Below are positions 1 through 8,398 of a DNA stretch of 64,000 nucleotides, one piece after another (the first letter of the stretch is position 1; the number at the start of each line of letters is the position of its first letter). This DNA comes from Bog-532 sp963830385. GTDB taxonomy: Bacteria; Actinomycetota; Actinomycetes; Streptosporangiales; Streptosporangiaceae. The translations under genes and the position numbers were made by a program. The DNA is taken from the NCBI GenBank assembly GCA_963830385.1, contig CAWHMD010000007.1:1-64000 (forward strand). Reading direction: 5' to 3'. The notes under the pieces are model-generated. The model was not told the DNA's origin, ran no database searches, and saw only the letters and a list, made by a program, of their open reading frames with translations.

Positions 1-20
1 ATGAAGTACTGACAGCAAAT

Positions 21-55
21 GCCGGGCCTGGGGGACGGCCATCCCCCGGCCCGGC
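21..55. terminator. Strong hairpin at window start, probable terminator
   Basis: Bases 21-28 pair perfectly with 48-55, and bases 30-34 with 43-47, leaving one bulged base (29) and an 8-nt loop. No T-tract follows, as is common for actinomycete terminators. A four-codon open stretch ending in TGA at 10-12 may be the tail of an upstream gene lying outside the window. Confidence 0.45.
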
Positions 56-100
56 TCACCAGATCAATCCCCATCTCGCGAAAGAACAGGAGATCTTGGC

Positions 101-355
101 ATGTCCAAGGTAACACGCGTGCCCGCACGCACGCCCACGCCGCGAACCGTCGAGTTCCGGTCCACCGCATCCGATGGTCACCGGGTCATCTACCACGAGC
201 CCATCTGCGCCGAATGCGGCTCCTTCGACGTCGACAAGGCCGACGTCCCCACCGGCGGCGGCATCACCGAACTCGCCCTGGTCTGCGGCGCCTGCGGCGC
301 GGCCTGGCCGGTCGCCTGCGTCGTCGACTGGACCACACGCCCCCCGGGCCAGTGA
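101..355 (+). CDS. Small zinc-ribbon-like protein of the integrative element
   Basis: An 84-residue protein with two CxxC pairs (C36/C39 in CAEC and C62/C65 in CGAC), the pattern of a small zinc ribbon. Its biochemical role is unknown. The start is supported by an aggag stretch just upstream. It lies 3 bp before the next gene and opens a run of four closely packed small genes leading to the FtsK-like translocase. Small zinc-ribbon proteins in this position are common in AICEs, so a transfer or regulatory role is inferred from context only. Confidence 0.6.
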   Translation: MSKVTRVPARTPTPRTVEFRSTASDGHRVIYHEPICAECGSFDVDKADVPTGGGITELALVCGACGAAWPVACVVDWTTRPPGQ

Positions 356-358
356 GCC

Positions 359-964
359 ATGGCTAAGAACAGCGGCCGGGGTGGCCGCAACGAGCGCAAC
401 AACCCCTACCTGATCGAGAAGTGGGCCGTGGACTTCCACCGCTCCAAGTGGGGGATCGCCTGGCGCTGGCGCACCGAATTCGCCCTCATCACTGCCACCG
501 TGGCCGGGTACATCCGACTCGCGGCGGCCATCACCGCCCTATGGGCGGGCATCACCCTGGCGGCCCTCATCACGACCGTCCTGGTGGTCCCGCAATCGCG
601 GCGGTTTCTCAAGCGGCGGGGCTGGTGCCTGATTACCCGGCACCGGTTGCAGCGGGTCTGTTACGAGACCCGGATGCACACCCGGGCCGGTCGGCTCCCG
701 CTCATCCTCTGGATCCGCCCCACCAAGGTCGGGGAACGGGCCTTCGTCGCCTGCCGCGCCGGAGTCTGCGCGGAGGACTTCGAGGCCTACACCGCCGAGA
801 TCGCCTCGGCCTGCTACGCCCGCGAAGCCCGGGTCATCCGCAACCGCAAATGGTCCCAGCTGGTCACCGTCGACGTGGTCCGCCACGACCCGCTGACCCC
901 CCAGGTCATCATCCCCTCGCAGGTCATCCCGCCCGCCGCCCGGCCCAGGCAGCCCGCAGCATGA
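359..964 (+). CDS. Membrane protein upstream of AICE DNA translocase
   Basis: A 201-residue protein. A basic N-terminus is followed by two hydrophobic segments at roughly residues 38-58 and 60-80, then a soluble basic domain of about 115 residues. It ends in a 4-bp ATGA overlap with the next gene. The following FtsK-like ATPase (1365-2177) has no membrane segment of its own. A plausible inference is that this protein supplies the membrane anchor of a split conjugative translocase, or is a spread-type accessory protein. No enzymatic motif is visible. Confidence 0.55.
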   Translation: MAKNSGRGGRNERNNPYLIEKWAVDFHRSKWGIAWRWRTEFALITATVAGYIRLAAAITALWAGITLAALITTVLVVPQSRRFLKRRGWCLITRHRLQRVCYETRMHTRAGRLPLILWIRPTKVGERAFVACRAGVCAEDFEAYTAEIASACYAREARVIRNRKWSQLVTVDVVRHDPLTPQVIIPSQVIPPAARPRQPAA

Positions 965-1293
965 CCGGCCACCGTACCGGCTGCCACGAGGCGGTCAAGC
1001 TCACCTCCCAGCTCGCCCGGGGCGACCTGATCACCCTGGACGGCCTGGGCGGGTTCACCATCACTGGCGTTGAGCCCTACGGCACCGATGCCTTGGTCAA
1101 GCTGGCCACGGCCAATCTGGCCGTCATCTGCGCCCGTGACGTGCGCTGGCACACCCTCACCCCGGACGTCCCGGTCTACCTGCACCACTACCAGGCCTGC
1201 GAAGCCTGCCACGGCAAAGGCATCGTCTTCGCCACTTGTGACGACGGCGACCTGACCTGGGACCGCGACCGCAACCGCTGGGTCACCCGCTGA
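961..1293 (+). CDS. Hypothetical protein of the integrative element
   Basis: A 110-residue protein whose ATG overlaps the stop of the previous gene (ATGA at 961-964), which fixes the start and shows translational coupling. The N-terminal two thirds look like a small beta-rich domain. The C-terminal part has a CxxC pair in CEACHGKG. The family is not recognised. Its place between the membrane protein and the FtsK-like ATPase suggests it belongs to the transfer operon. Confidence 0.55.
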   Translation: MTGHRTGCHEAVKLTSQLARGDLITLDGLGGFTITGVEPYGTDALVKLATANLAVICARDVRWHTLTPDVPVYLHHYQACEACHGKGIVFATCDDGDLTWDRDRNRWVTR

Positions 1294-1364
1294 CCCCAAC
1301 CCCCTCTGGCAGGCCCCGGCATCACCCGGGGCCTGCCACCCATCCCCGAAGGAGGCACCCCCTC

Positions 1365-2177
1365 ATGACCACCATCACCCCGGCCGGGTTCCCGTTCTCC
1401 ATGTTCGACCCCATCCACCTGGGCATGGACGAGAACGGCGAGCACGTGTTCGTCAATCTGGCCGAACGCAACATGCTGCTCGGCGGTGAGCCCGGCGCGG
1501 GCAAGTCCTCTGGTATCAACCTGATCGTCGCCCACGGCGCGCTGTCGTGTGACTGCAAGCTCATCCTGGTTGACGGCAAGCGGGTCGAGCTCGGCCCCTG
1601 GCGCGACTGCGCTGACCTGTTCATCGGCCCGTCGATCAAGGCCGCGACGGAGGCGTTCGAGGCCTTCCAGAAGACCATGGACACCCGCTACGACAAGCTC
1701 CTGGCCGACGGCCGCCGCAAGATCACCCGCGAGTCGGGTGAGCCGGTCTACCTCATCGTCATCGACGAGTACGCCTACTTCTCGGCCACCGTCGGCAGCA
1801 AAGCCGAACGGGAGAAGTTCGCGGCACTGACCCGTGACCTGGTGGCCCGGGGCCGCGCCGCAGGCGTCATCGTCATCCTGGCCACCCAGCGGCCATCGCA
1901 TCAGGTCATCGACCCATCCATGCGGGACCTGTTCGGCTACCGGTGGGCGTTCCGCTGCACCACCGACAGCTCATCGGACACCGTGCTCGGGCACGGCTGG
2001 GCCGGGGAAGGCTTCACCGCCGCCAGCATCGACCCGCTCGCACGCGGCGTCGGCTGGCTGCTGTCCGAGTCCGGTGTCCCGCGCCGGATCAAGTCCGCCT
2101 ACCTCACCGACGAAGATGTCGCCGACCTCGCCCACTTCGCCGCCACCCTGCGGCACGGAAGCGAGGCCGCCGCATGA
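1365..2177 (+). CDS. FtsK/SpoIIIE-type DNA translocase (TraSA/TraB-like)
   Basis: A 270-residue ATPase. The Walker A motif GGEPGAGKSS is near residue 43 and the Walker B motif LIVIDEYAYF near residue 130. A motif typical of FtsK proteins, LATQRPSHQVIDPSMRD, follows. In AICEs a protein of this type moves double-stranded DNA between mycelial cells as the sole essential transfer protein. Many relatives are longer and have N-terminal membrane helices. Here only the motor is present, and the membrane segments may be on the 359-964 product. A gaaggagg ribosome-binding site lies about 8 bp before the ATG. The stop overlaps the next start (ATGA). Confidence 0.85.
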   Translation: MTTITPAGFPFSMFDPIHLGMDENGEHVFVNLAERNMLLGGEPGAGKSSGINLIVAHGALSCDCKLILVDGKRVELGPWRDCADLFIGPSIKAATEAFEAFQKTMDTRYDKLLADGRRKITRESGEPVYLIVIDEYAYFSATVGSKAEREKFAALTRDLVARGRAAGVIVILATQRPSHQVIDPSMRDLFGYRWAFRCTTDSSSDTVLGHGWAGEGFTAASIDPLARGVGWLLSESGVPRRIKSAYLTDEDVADLAHFAATLRHGSEAAA

Positions 2178-2521
2178 GCCTCGCACACGTCCTCACCCCC
2201 TACGCCGACCGTACACCCGGAGCCGGTCCCGGCAGGCCGGACACTGTCAAGGCACGATTGACACCCAAACGGCCACGAAGGCGCGTCGAGAACGACGAGT
2301 ACGCCCAGTTCGCCCGGCGCGTCCTGCGCGCCTACAGCCGCCGCATCGCCGTAGGTGACATCGACGCCCTGGAGGACATGCGCGATCTCGCCGCCGAGAT
2401 CAACACCACCATGGCCGAGGCCGTCACCGGCCTCCGTGAACGCGGCTACTCCTGGGCCAACATCGGCCTCCGGCTGCACATCACCCGCCAGGCCGCCCAG
2501 CAACGCTGGGGCAGCCAGTGA
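2174..2521 (+). CDS. Helix-turn-helix protein of the integrative element
   Basis: A 115-residue protein starting at the ATG that overlaps the translocase stop. The N-terminal half is basic and proline-rich. The C-terminal half ends in a clear helix-turn-helix (residues about 85-113), with the phrase SWANIGLRLHITRQAAQQRW resembling sigma-like or HTH_23-type recognition helices. Probably a DNA-binding accessory protein for regulation or replication of the element. It overlaps the first codon of the initiator gene (GTGA at 2518-2521), so translocase, HTH and initiator genes form one coupled operon. Confidence 0.6.
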   Translation: MSLAHVLTPYADRTPGAGPGRPDTVKARLTPKRPRRRVENDEYAQFARRVLRAYSRRIAVGDIDALEDMRDLAAEINTTMAEAVTGLRERGYSWANIGLRLHITRQAAQQRWGSQ

Positions 2522-3959
2522 CTCGCCCGGCCGCGACAGCCGCTCTCAGCCCCGAACCGCAACCCGGCTCGGGGCTGGGGGCGCTTGCCGACGACACCAC
2601 CGACACCGTCTCCTGGGGCGATTTCCGCACCTGGGAACGCCAGCTCGCCTCATCGGGCACCTGCACCCACCCCATCCGCCTGTGCGGCCGCATCGAGGCC
2701 ATCGACAAGGCCACCGGCGAACTCGCCCCCGTCTACGACACCCGCTCCGAGCCCGGGGGAGTGCTGCACGTGGCGTGCGGCAACCGCCGCGAATCGGTGT
2801 GCCCGGCCTGCTCGCAGGTCTACAAGCGCGACGCCCGCCAGCTCGTCCGCGCCGGGCTCGCGGGCGGCAAAGGCATCCCCGAATCGGTCACGGCGCATCC
2901 GTGCGTGTTCGCCACCCTCACCGCCCCCAGCTTCGGGCCGGTCCACTCCCGGCGCCTGCGCGGCAAAACCGTGCTGCCCTGCCGACCCCGCCGCGACGCC
3001 CGGGCGCGGCGCTGCCCGCACGGCCACGACATCTCCTGCCGACCCGGCACGTCGAGGACGACCCCCGGCTCGGCCGCCCCATGTGCCCGGACTGCTACGA
3101 CTACGACGCCGCCGTGCTGTTCAACGCCAGCGCCGGAGACCTGTGGCGCCGCTTTGTCACCTACCTGCCCCGCCAGCTCGCCCGCCTCGCAGGCGTCAGC
3201 CTCAAGACCCTCGGCGCGCAGCTGCGCATCCGCTACGTCAAGGTCGCCGAATACCAGGCACGCGGCGTCGTCCACTTCCACGCCGTCATCCGCCTGGACG
3301 CCAACAGCGAGGACTACCAGCCGCCCCCAGATCGCTACTCGGCGGCGCTGCTGTGCGACGCCATCGTCCAGGCCGCCGACGCCGTTTCGCTCCTCGCAGG
3401 CCCCGATGACGCACCCGTCCGCCTCGGCTTCGGGGCTCAGACTGACGCCCGCCCCATCCGGCACAGCCACGACCTGCCCGGCACCGGGCAGGCCCTGTCC
3501 GGTCAGGCCGTGGCCAACTACATCGCCAAATACGCCACCAAATCCCTGACCGCCCCCGGCCTGCCCGACCGGCGCATCCGCACCACCTTCGACCTGCAAG
3601 GCATCCGCTGCTCGGCCCACTTCAAGCGCATGATCACCACCGCCTGGCAGCTCGGCGCAAAGCACGCGACCGGCGATCCGCGGCTTCGCCAATGGGCGCA
3701 CATGCTCGGCTACGGCGGCCACTTCCTCACCAAGAGTCGCCGCTACTCCGTCACCTTCGGCGAACTCCGGGCCGCCCGCACGCAGCATCGCCGCGCCCAG
3801 CGCCACCCCGGCGGAGAGCGTGATCCCTGGGGCCGTCCACTCGATGAGACCACTGTGCTCGTCCTGGCCACCTGGACCTACGCCGGAACCGGCTACACGC
3901 TGCAGAGTCCCGGCGCAGAGCTGGCCCTCACATCGGCCGACCTGGCACGTGGCCGCTAG
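2518..3959 (+). pseudogene. RepSA-type replication initiator, frameshifted
   Basis: Two overlapping reading frames together encode a full-length AICE replication initiator of about 480 residues. Frame 1 (2518 to about 3040) includes the Cys-rich phrase ESVCPACSQVYKRDAR and ends meaningfully at CPHGHDISC. The other frame resumes at RHVEDDPRLGRPMCPDCYDYDAAVLFNA and runs to 3959, with the conserved VHFHAVIRLD histidine motif and VANYIAKYATKS. The switch falls between 3037 and 3050 and is explained by one missing base. No slippery heptamer is visible, so programmed frameshifting is unlikely. It is either a true mutation that would stop autonomous replication or a sequencing error. The GTG start overlaps the previous stop. 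Confidence 0.8.
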
Positions 3960-4031
3960 CTCGAGCGTCGTTTCACCGTCAATCCGCCTTTGACACTCAA
4001 CCGTCCCTCAGGAAGGAGGCGAATACGCACC

Positions 4032-4295
4032 ATGCAGCCTGAGACTCAGGCTCGTCCCACTCAGCTCCTGACCGTGGCCGAGGTCGCCGACTGGCTCCGC
4101 GTCGAACCCCGGTACGTCTACCGGCTCGCCAGCTCCGGCGAGCTGCTCCGCGTCTACATCGGCCGGTACGTCCGCATCCCCGCCAGCTCCGTCGAGGCGT
4201 ACATCGACGCGCACACGGCCGAGCCGGTTCGGGCTCGTCGCCCTGGTCCGCGTGGCCGTCGCCGTCTCAGGGCGGTGCGCCATGCCGAACAGTAA
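4032..4295 (+). CDS. xis: Excisionase-type HTH DNA-binding protein
   Basis: An 87-residue protein with a MerR/excisionase-type winged HTH: LLTVAEVADWLRVEPRYVYRLASSGELLRVYIGRYVRIPASSVEAYI. Such proteins bend att-site DNA and direct the integrase toward excision. The chosen ATG follows a strong aggaaggagg box. An ATG further upstream (3990) would place that box inside the gene. It overlaps the integrase start by 14 bp, the usual xis-int arrangement in pSAM2-like elements. Confidence 0.8.
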   Translation: MQPETQARPTQLLTVAEVADWLRVEPRYVYRLASSGELLRVYIGRYVRIPASSVEAYIDAHTAEPVRARRPGPRGRRRLRAVRHAEQ

Positions 4296-5445
4296 GGGCC
4301 GCCGTCGCCGCTTCGGCGCGGTGCGCCGTCTTCCCTCGGGCCGCTGGCAGGCCCGCTATCCCGGTCCAGACGGCGTCGTCCGCCCCGCCGGTGACACCTT
4401 CACCACCAAGACCGAAGCCGAGGTCTGGCTGACCCGCAAGGAAACAGAGCTGATCGAGGGGGAGTGGATAGACCCGGACGCGGGGGAGATTGCCCTTGGC
4501 GAGTACAGCGTGACCTGGATCGAGGAGCGTCCCGGGCTTCGCCCCAAGACCGTCAGCCTTTACCGGTATCTTCTCCGGGCGCACATTGCGCCGTACTTCC
4601 CGACCATGACCGTCGCCGCGCTGACCACTGGCATTGTCCGCCGCTGGCACAAAAAGCTGCTCGATAACGGCGTCAGCCCGGTCACCGCTGCCAAGGCATA
4701 TCGGCTGCTGCGCGCCATTATGAATACCGCTGTTGACGACGGTCTGATCCGCCGCAATCCGTGCCGCATCAAAGGCGCTGACAGCGAAGACTCTCCCGAA
4801 CGTCCGGTACTGACCGTTCACCAGGTCTACGCCCTGGCCGACGCGGTCGGATCTCGTTACCGGGCGCTGATTCTGCTGGCCACCTTCGCCAGCCTCCGCT
4901 GGGCCGAGCTCGCTGCGCTCACCCCGCACGACATCGACACAGAGGCATGCACCGTCCGGGTTACCCGGCAGATCAGCTTCCCGCCCGGTGGCGGCCACTC
5001 GTTCGAGCCGCCCAAGTCGCGGGCCGGGCGGCGCGTCGTCTCCTTCCCAGACGTCATCGCGCCGGACCTCTGCAAGCACCTCTACGGACTCGACGACGCG
5101 GCTGTGCTCGTCTTCACCAGCCCGGACGGACAGCCGCTCCGTCACAGCAACTTCTACCGCCGCGTGTGGACACCCGCTCTCGCCAATACCGGGCTGGTCG
5201 GCACTCACCTTCACGACCTGCGGCACACCGGCAACGTCTTTACCGCCGATGCGGGTGCCAACCCCCGCGAGCTGATGGTGCGTATGGGCCACAGCAGTGC
5301 CCGCGCCGCGCTCATCTACCTGCACTCATCCGCTGAGCGGCAGCGCGCCCTGGCCGCCGAAGTCAGCAAGAACGCCCGGGCTGCACTCGGCAAACCCGAG
5401 CGTTCTGGCACGCGGATGGCACGAAAGCGGGGGAAGACCAGGTGA
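4282..5445 (+). CDS. int: Site-specific tyrosine recombinase (AICE integrase)
   Basis: A 387-residue tyrosine integrase. The N-terminal part is an AP2-like arm-binding region with VRRLPSGRWQARYPGPDG. A SAM-like core-binding domain (about residues 70-170) comes next, then the catalytic domain. That domain shows the first Arg in SLRWAELAAL, the HxxR box in HLHDLRHTG, a His in MGHSSARAAL and the nucleophilic Tyr in IYLHS. The start at MPNSKG overlaps xis. The gene ends 46 bp before the att repeat at 5492, as expected for an integrase next to its own attachment site. It presumably recombines within the tRNA-Arg 3' end. Confidence 0.92.
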   Translation: MPNSKGRRRRFGAVRRLPSGRWQARYPGPDGVVRPAGDTFTTKTEAEVWLTRKETELIEGEWIDPDAGEIALGEYSVTWIEERPGLRPKTVSLYRYLLRAHIAPYFPTMTVAALTTGIVRRWHKKLLDNGVSPVTAAKAYRLLRAIMNTAVDDGLIRRNPCRIKGADSEDSPERPVLTVHQVYALADAVGSRYRALILLATFASLRWAELAALTPHDIDTEACTVRVTRQISFPPGGGHSFEPPKSRAGRRVVSFPDVIAPDLCKHLYGLDDAAVLVFTSPDGQPLRHSNFYRRVWTPALANTGLVGTHLHDLRHTGNVFTADAGANPRELMVRMGHSSARAALIYLHSSAERQRALAAEVSKNARAALGKPERSGTRMARKRGKTR

Positions 5446-5491
5446 GTGCCAGCACCACATCAGGCACATGGCGGCTGGGCTGCGATTTCGG

Positions 5492-5536
5492 AGGCGCGCC
5501 CGGCAGGACTCGAACCTGCGACCTACTGCTTAGAAG
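5492..5536. repeat. Attachment-site repeat (copy of tRNA-Arg 3' half)
   Basis: A 45-bp sequence identical to 11933-11977, which covers the 3' half of the intact tRNA-Arg gene from the anticodon loop to just past the discriminator base. It lies right after the integrase gene. The next ~30 bp keep a scrambled resemblance to the tRNA 5' half (ctat, cgac and ctgagc blocks). This suggests the element carried an extended tRNA-like attP. Confidence 0.9.
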
Positions 5537-5746
5537 CTATCGACGGCTGAGCGCTATAGCCACCAGCGGAAACGCAGGCCAGGTCAGAGCGTCATAGCCA
5601 AAGTTATCTGCTCACCGTTCCCGGGCCACCGCCGCTAGGCAGCGGCCCGTGTCGCCAGTATCCCAGCGCGTGGCCTCCGCGGCAGTCACGCGCCCCGCTT
5701 AAGCGCGCGGGGGGCGCGCTGGTCACAGCCGGGGAGTGCGCGACGG

Positions 5747-6875
5747 TCATGATCGGATGTCGTAGGCGACGAGCGACCGCGGCGGCAGGGTCGCGGTGAA
5801 TGCGCCGGCCTTCACCGTGATCGGGGACTGCGCGGAGAGCTGGTGCGAGCTGTCGGTCAGGTACGGCGTGACGTGCGTTCCGCCGAGCCCGTGCAGCGAG
5901 AAGGCCGCGACATGGCGGCTGCGGGCGCTGTTCAGAACGATCACCGCGACCGGGGTCCCATGGCTGGAAGCCGAACGGCGCCCACTCGGTCTGCCAGACC
6001 GGCTTGTCCCAGCCGCGCGGCGGCGAGCCGGGCGCTACGTAGTAGCCGTGGCTGGTGAACAGCGCCGTGGCCGTGTCCGCTGCCTTATCGGTCTCGATCG
6101 CGGCCGCGAACTGCTGCGCGTAGTTCCAGCCGATGCTGGCGCAGCACTCCGCGCGCACCGAAAGGCCGGACCGCGCGAGCGTCGCGCCGAGGGCCCTCAT
6201 CAAGCTGGCCGTCTGCGCCGGGCTCATGATCATGCCGTCCTGGGGAGGCGCGATCGTCGTCTCGTTCTCCGGGCCCAGGTAGCTGAGCGGGACACCGGCG
6301 GCGGCGTAATCCTTCGCGTACTGCACGAGGTAGCTGGCGTAGGCCTGGCGCCAGTCGCCGCTCTTGCAGTTCGCGCCCGGGACCCCGCACACCGAGCCGC
6401 CGTTGATCGCCGAGTCGTTGGTCTTCATGAACGCGGGAGCGCTCCAGGTATCGGCGAACACGTCACTGACGCCGTAGTCGGCCTTGATCTGCTGGGCGAA
6501 CCACAGCTGTCCTTGGTCCTGGCCGGCCTCGGCGAGGGTGAGATACGACGGCTTCGCGTTCGGGCTGCTCGGCGGCTTGGGTTCGATCGTGAACCCCGTG
6601 TCGGCGCTGATCTCGTTCCGCAAGATCGTCAGGCCTGCCCCGCGGGCCGGGCTGTAGAGCAGGCTCAGCACCCGTTGCTGGACCGAGGCCGGCGCGCTCA
6701 TCAGCGTCTTGGCCTGCCCGAATCCTTCAGACACACCAAACCCGGCGATGCGCTGGTACTGCTTGGCAGCGTTGATTGTGACTGTGGCGTGAGCGGTCGC
6801 GCTGGGCCCACCGCCGCCACTGGAGCCACCGCAGCCCGCGAGCAACGCGGCGGCCAGCAGCGCAGCGGCGATCAT
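5747..6875 (-). pseudogene. GH30-family glycoside hydrolase lipoprotein, internally deleted and frameshifted
   Basis: The N-terminal part has a short signal with lipobox LLAGC, then a GH30-like TIM barrel. GPENETTI carries the expected acid/base Glu and VWQTEWAPFG the expected nucleophile Glu. Immediately after the nucleophile the frame changes. A second frame (5747-5944) encodes the C-terminal beta-sandwich strand AVIVLNSARSRHVAAFSLHG through RSLVAYDIRS. The barrel end and start of the beta domain that should lie between are missing. The gene is therefore deleted internally and out of frame. The ancestral enzyme would have been a secreted xylanase- or glucosylceramidase-type hydrolase. The exact start is uncertain because the n-region before the lipobox is weak. 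Confidence 0.75.
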
Positions 6876-7154
6876 CCCGCAGGCCAGTACGCGCGGGCGC
6901 CCGTCACGCCGCCGGCGGGTACCTTGCGAAGCTGGCGTGCCGCGGGCATGCCGACCCGGTGCTGGAGGTAGACCTGTCGGCCAGCCCGCCGGCCGCGGCC
7001 TGACTGGCTAAGAAACCTGCCAATCTGAATTACATGGCCAACCCTGATGCTCAGCCCGTGCGGCTAACCGCAAAACCGCCCCGCCGCCGGAGAGCCTGGT
7101 TTTCCAGGTCACGCATCTTCGCTGTCCGCAGCCGACCCGGGCGCTGCGCCATGA

Positions 7155-7532
7155 TCATTGGCGTTGACGGGATGCTGACCGTAGCGCGCTGACAATGCGG
7201 TCCACCTGGCCGTCTTTTTCCAGGAAGGCGGCGGCACCGCATTGCTGCGTCTGGTCCCGCAGCGAGGAAGCGGCAGTCAAGACCACCGCGGGCACGCCGA
7301 GGCGCTGCAGGGCGGCCAGCAGTTCGAGCCCGTCCGCCGCGCCTGGCAGCAGCACGTCCATCAGGGCGACGTCGGGAGCTTCAGCGCTGATGTGCTCAAG
7401 CGCTTCGCTGGCCGTGCCGGCCGACGCGCAGATGTCCAGGTCGGATTCAGCCGATAGCAGTTCCCTTAGCGCCTTCCGCACCCGCAGGTCGGAGTCGGCG
7501 AGGAGAACTCGCAGCCGAGGAGGAGTATTCAC
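7155..7532 (-). CDS. Stand-alone response-regulator receiver protein
   Basis: A 125-residue protein with only a receiver domain. VLLADSD supplies the acidic pocket, D59 in VALMDVLLPG is the phospho-acceptor, VVLTAAS the conserved Thr and FLEKDG the Lys. No DNA-binding domain follows. One position of the acidic pair is Ser. It lies downstream of the kinase/LuxR-regulator pair on the same strand, 182 bp away, and may act as a phosphate sink or single-domain regulator of that pathway. The partner is inferred from proximity only. Confidence 0.8.
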   Translation of the reverse strand: MNTPPRLRVLLADSDLRVRKALRELLSAESDLDICASAGTASEALEHISAEAPDVALMDVLLPGAADGLELLAALQRLGVPAVVLTAASSLRDQTQQCGAAAFLEKDGQVDRIVSALRSASRQRQ

Positions 7533-7714
7533 TGGTCACCACCTGACAGAACCCGGCGTACGGTACGCCGCGCCGGTGCCAGCACCGGAAATCCGATAGT
7601 TGAGAACATAGTGTCCGGCTTGAGTGTCGCCGCGATGTGCCCTGGCCGGCAGCGGCCGTTGGGCCGGCCTGTGCTACGTCATTTGGCCGGCCCAGCCTGG
7701 CGGCAGCAGCCAGC

Positions 7715-8398
7715 TCAGGTGGTGCCGGGGCCCGGTGTAACGCCCTCCCGCAGCGCCCACAGGGCGGCCTGGGTGCGGGAAGCCAGCTGAAGCTTGCCCA
7801 AGATGTTGGACACGTGGGTTCGGGCGGTGCGTTCGGTCACCGACAACTGGCGGGCGATCTGCCGGTTGGTGGCTCCTGCCGCGATCAAGGTGAGCACTTC
7901 CCGTTCGCGGGCGGTCAGGCGGTCGGCGGCCGATCGCGGAGCGCGCATCGTGGCGGCGAGCAGTTTGGCTACGGCCGGGTCAAGTTGGCACTTTCCAGCC
8001 GCCGCGGCGCGGATGGCGGCGGCGACCTCGCTGGCCTGGGCGTCTTTGAGCAGGTAACCCGCGGCGCCGGCTTCCAGGGCGGCTCGCACTTTGGCTTCTT
8101 CGAGGAAGCTGGTGACGGCGACCACCTCGATGTCTGGCCAGCGGGTCTTCAGCTGCCGGGTGGCCTCGATGCCGTCCATGCCGGGCATCAGCAGGTCCAT
8201 CAGCACGACGTCCGGCAAATCGCCGGACGGTTCCAGCACGGCGATCCGGTCCAGCGTCTCTTGGCCGGTGCCGGCCTCGCCGGCCACGGTGATGTCGTCG
8301 ATCATGTCCAGGTAGGCGCGGACGCCGGAACGGACGATGGCATGGTCATCGACCAGGAACACGGTCAGCCCGGTGGGCGGTGAAGGGCTGGTGTTCAT
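7715..8398 (-). CDS. NarL/LuxR-family response regulator
   Basis: A 227-residue regulator with an N-terminal receiver (acidic pair in VFLVDDHAIVRSG, phospho-acceptor D68 in VVLMDLLMPGMDG, Lys in YLLKDA). A C-terminal LuxR-type HTH follows (LTAREREVLTLIAAGATNRQIARQLSVTERTARTHVSNIL). The ATG overlaps the stop of the histidine kinase by 4 bp, so the two are translationally coupled and form a two-component system. Its target genes are not evident from the sequence. Confidence 0.9.
   Translation of the reverse strand: MNTSPSPPTGLTVFLVDDHAIVRSGVRAYLDMIDDITVAGEAGTGQETLDRIAVLEPSGDLPDVVLMDLLMPGMDGIEATRQLKTRWPDIEVVAVTSFLEEAKVRAALEAGAAGYLLKDAQASEVAAAIRAAAAGKCQLDPAVAKLLAATMRAPRSAADRLTAREREVLTLIAAGATNRQIARQLSVTERTARTHVSNILGKLQLASRTQAALWALREGVTPGPGTT

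Noticed and set aside
3030..3060. Programmed -1 frameshifting in the RepSA-like gene
   Set aside because: No slippery heptamer of the X XXY YYZ type and no downstream pseudoknot is evident. A one-base loss is simpler.
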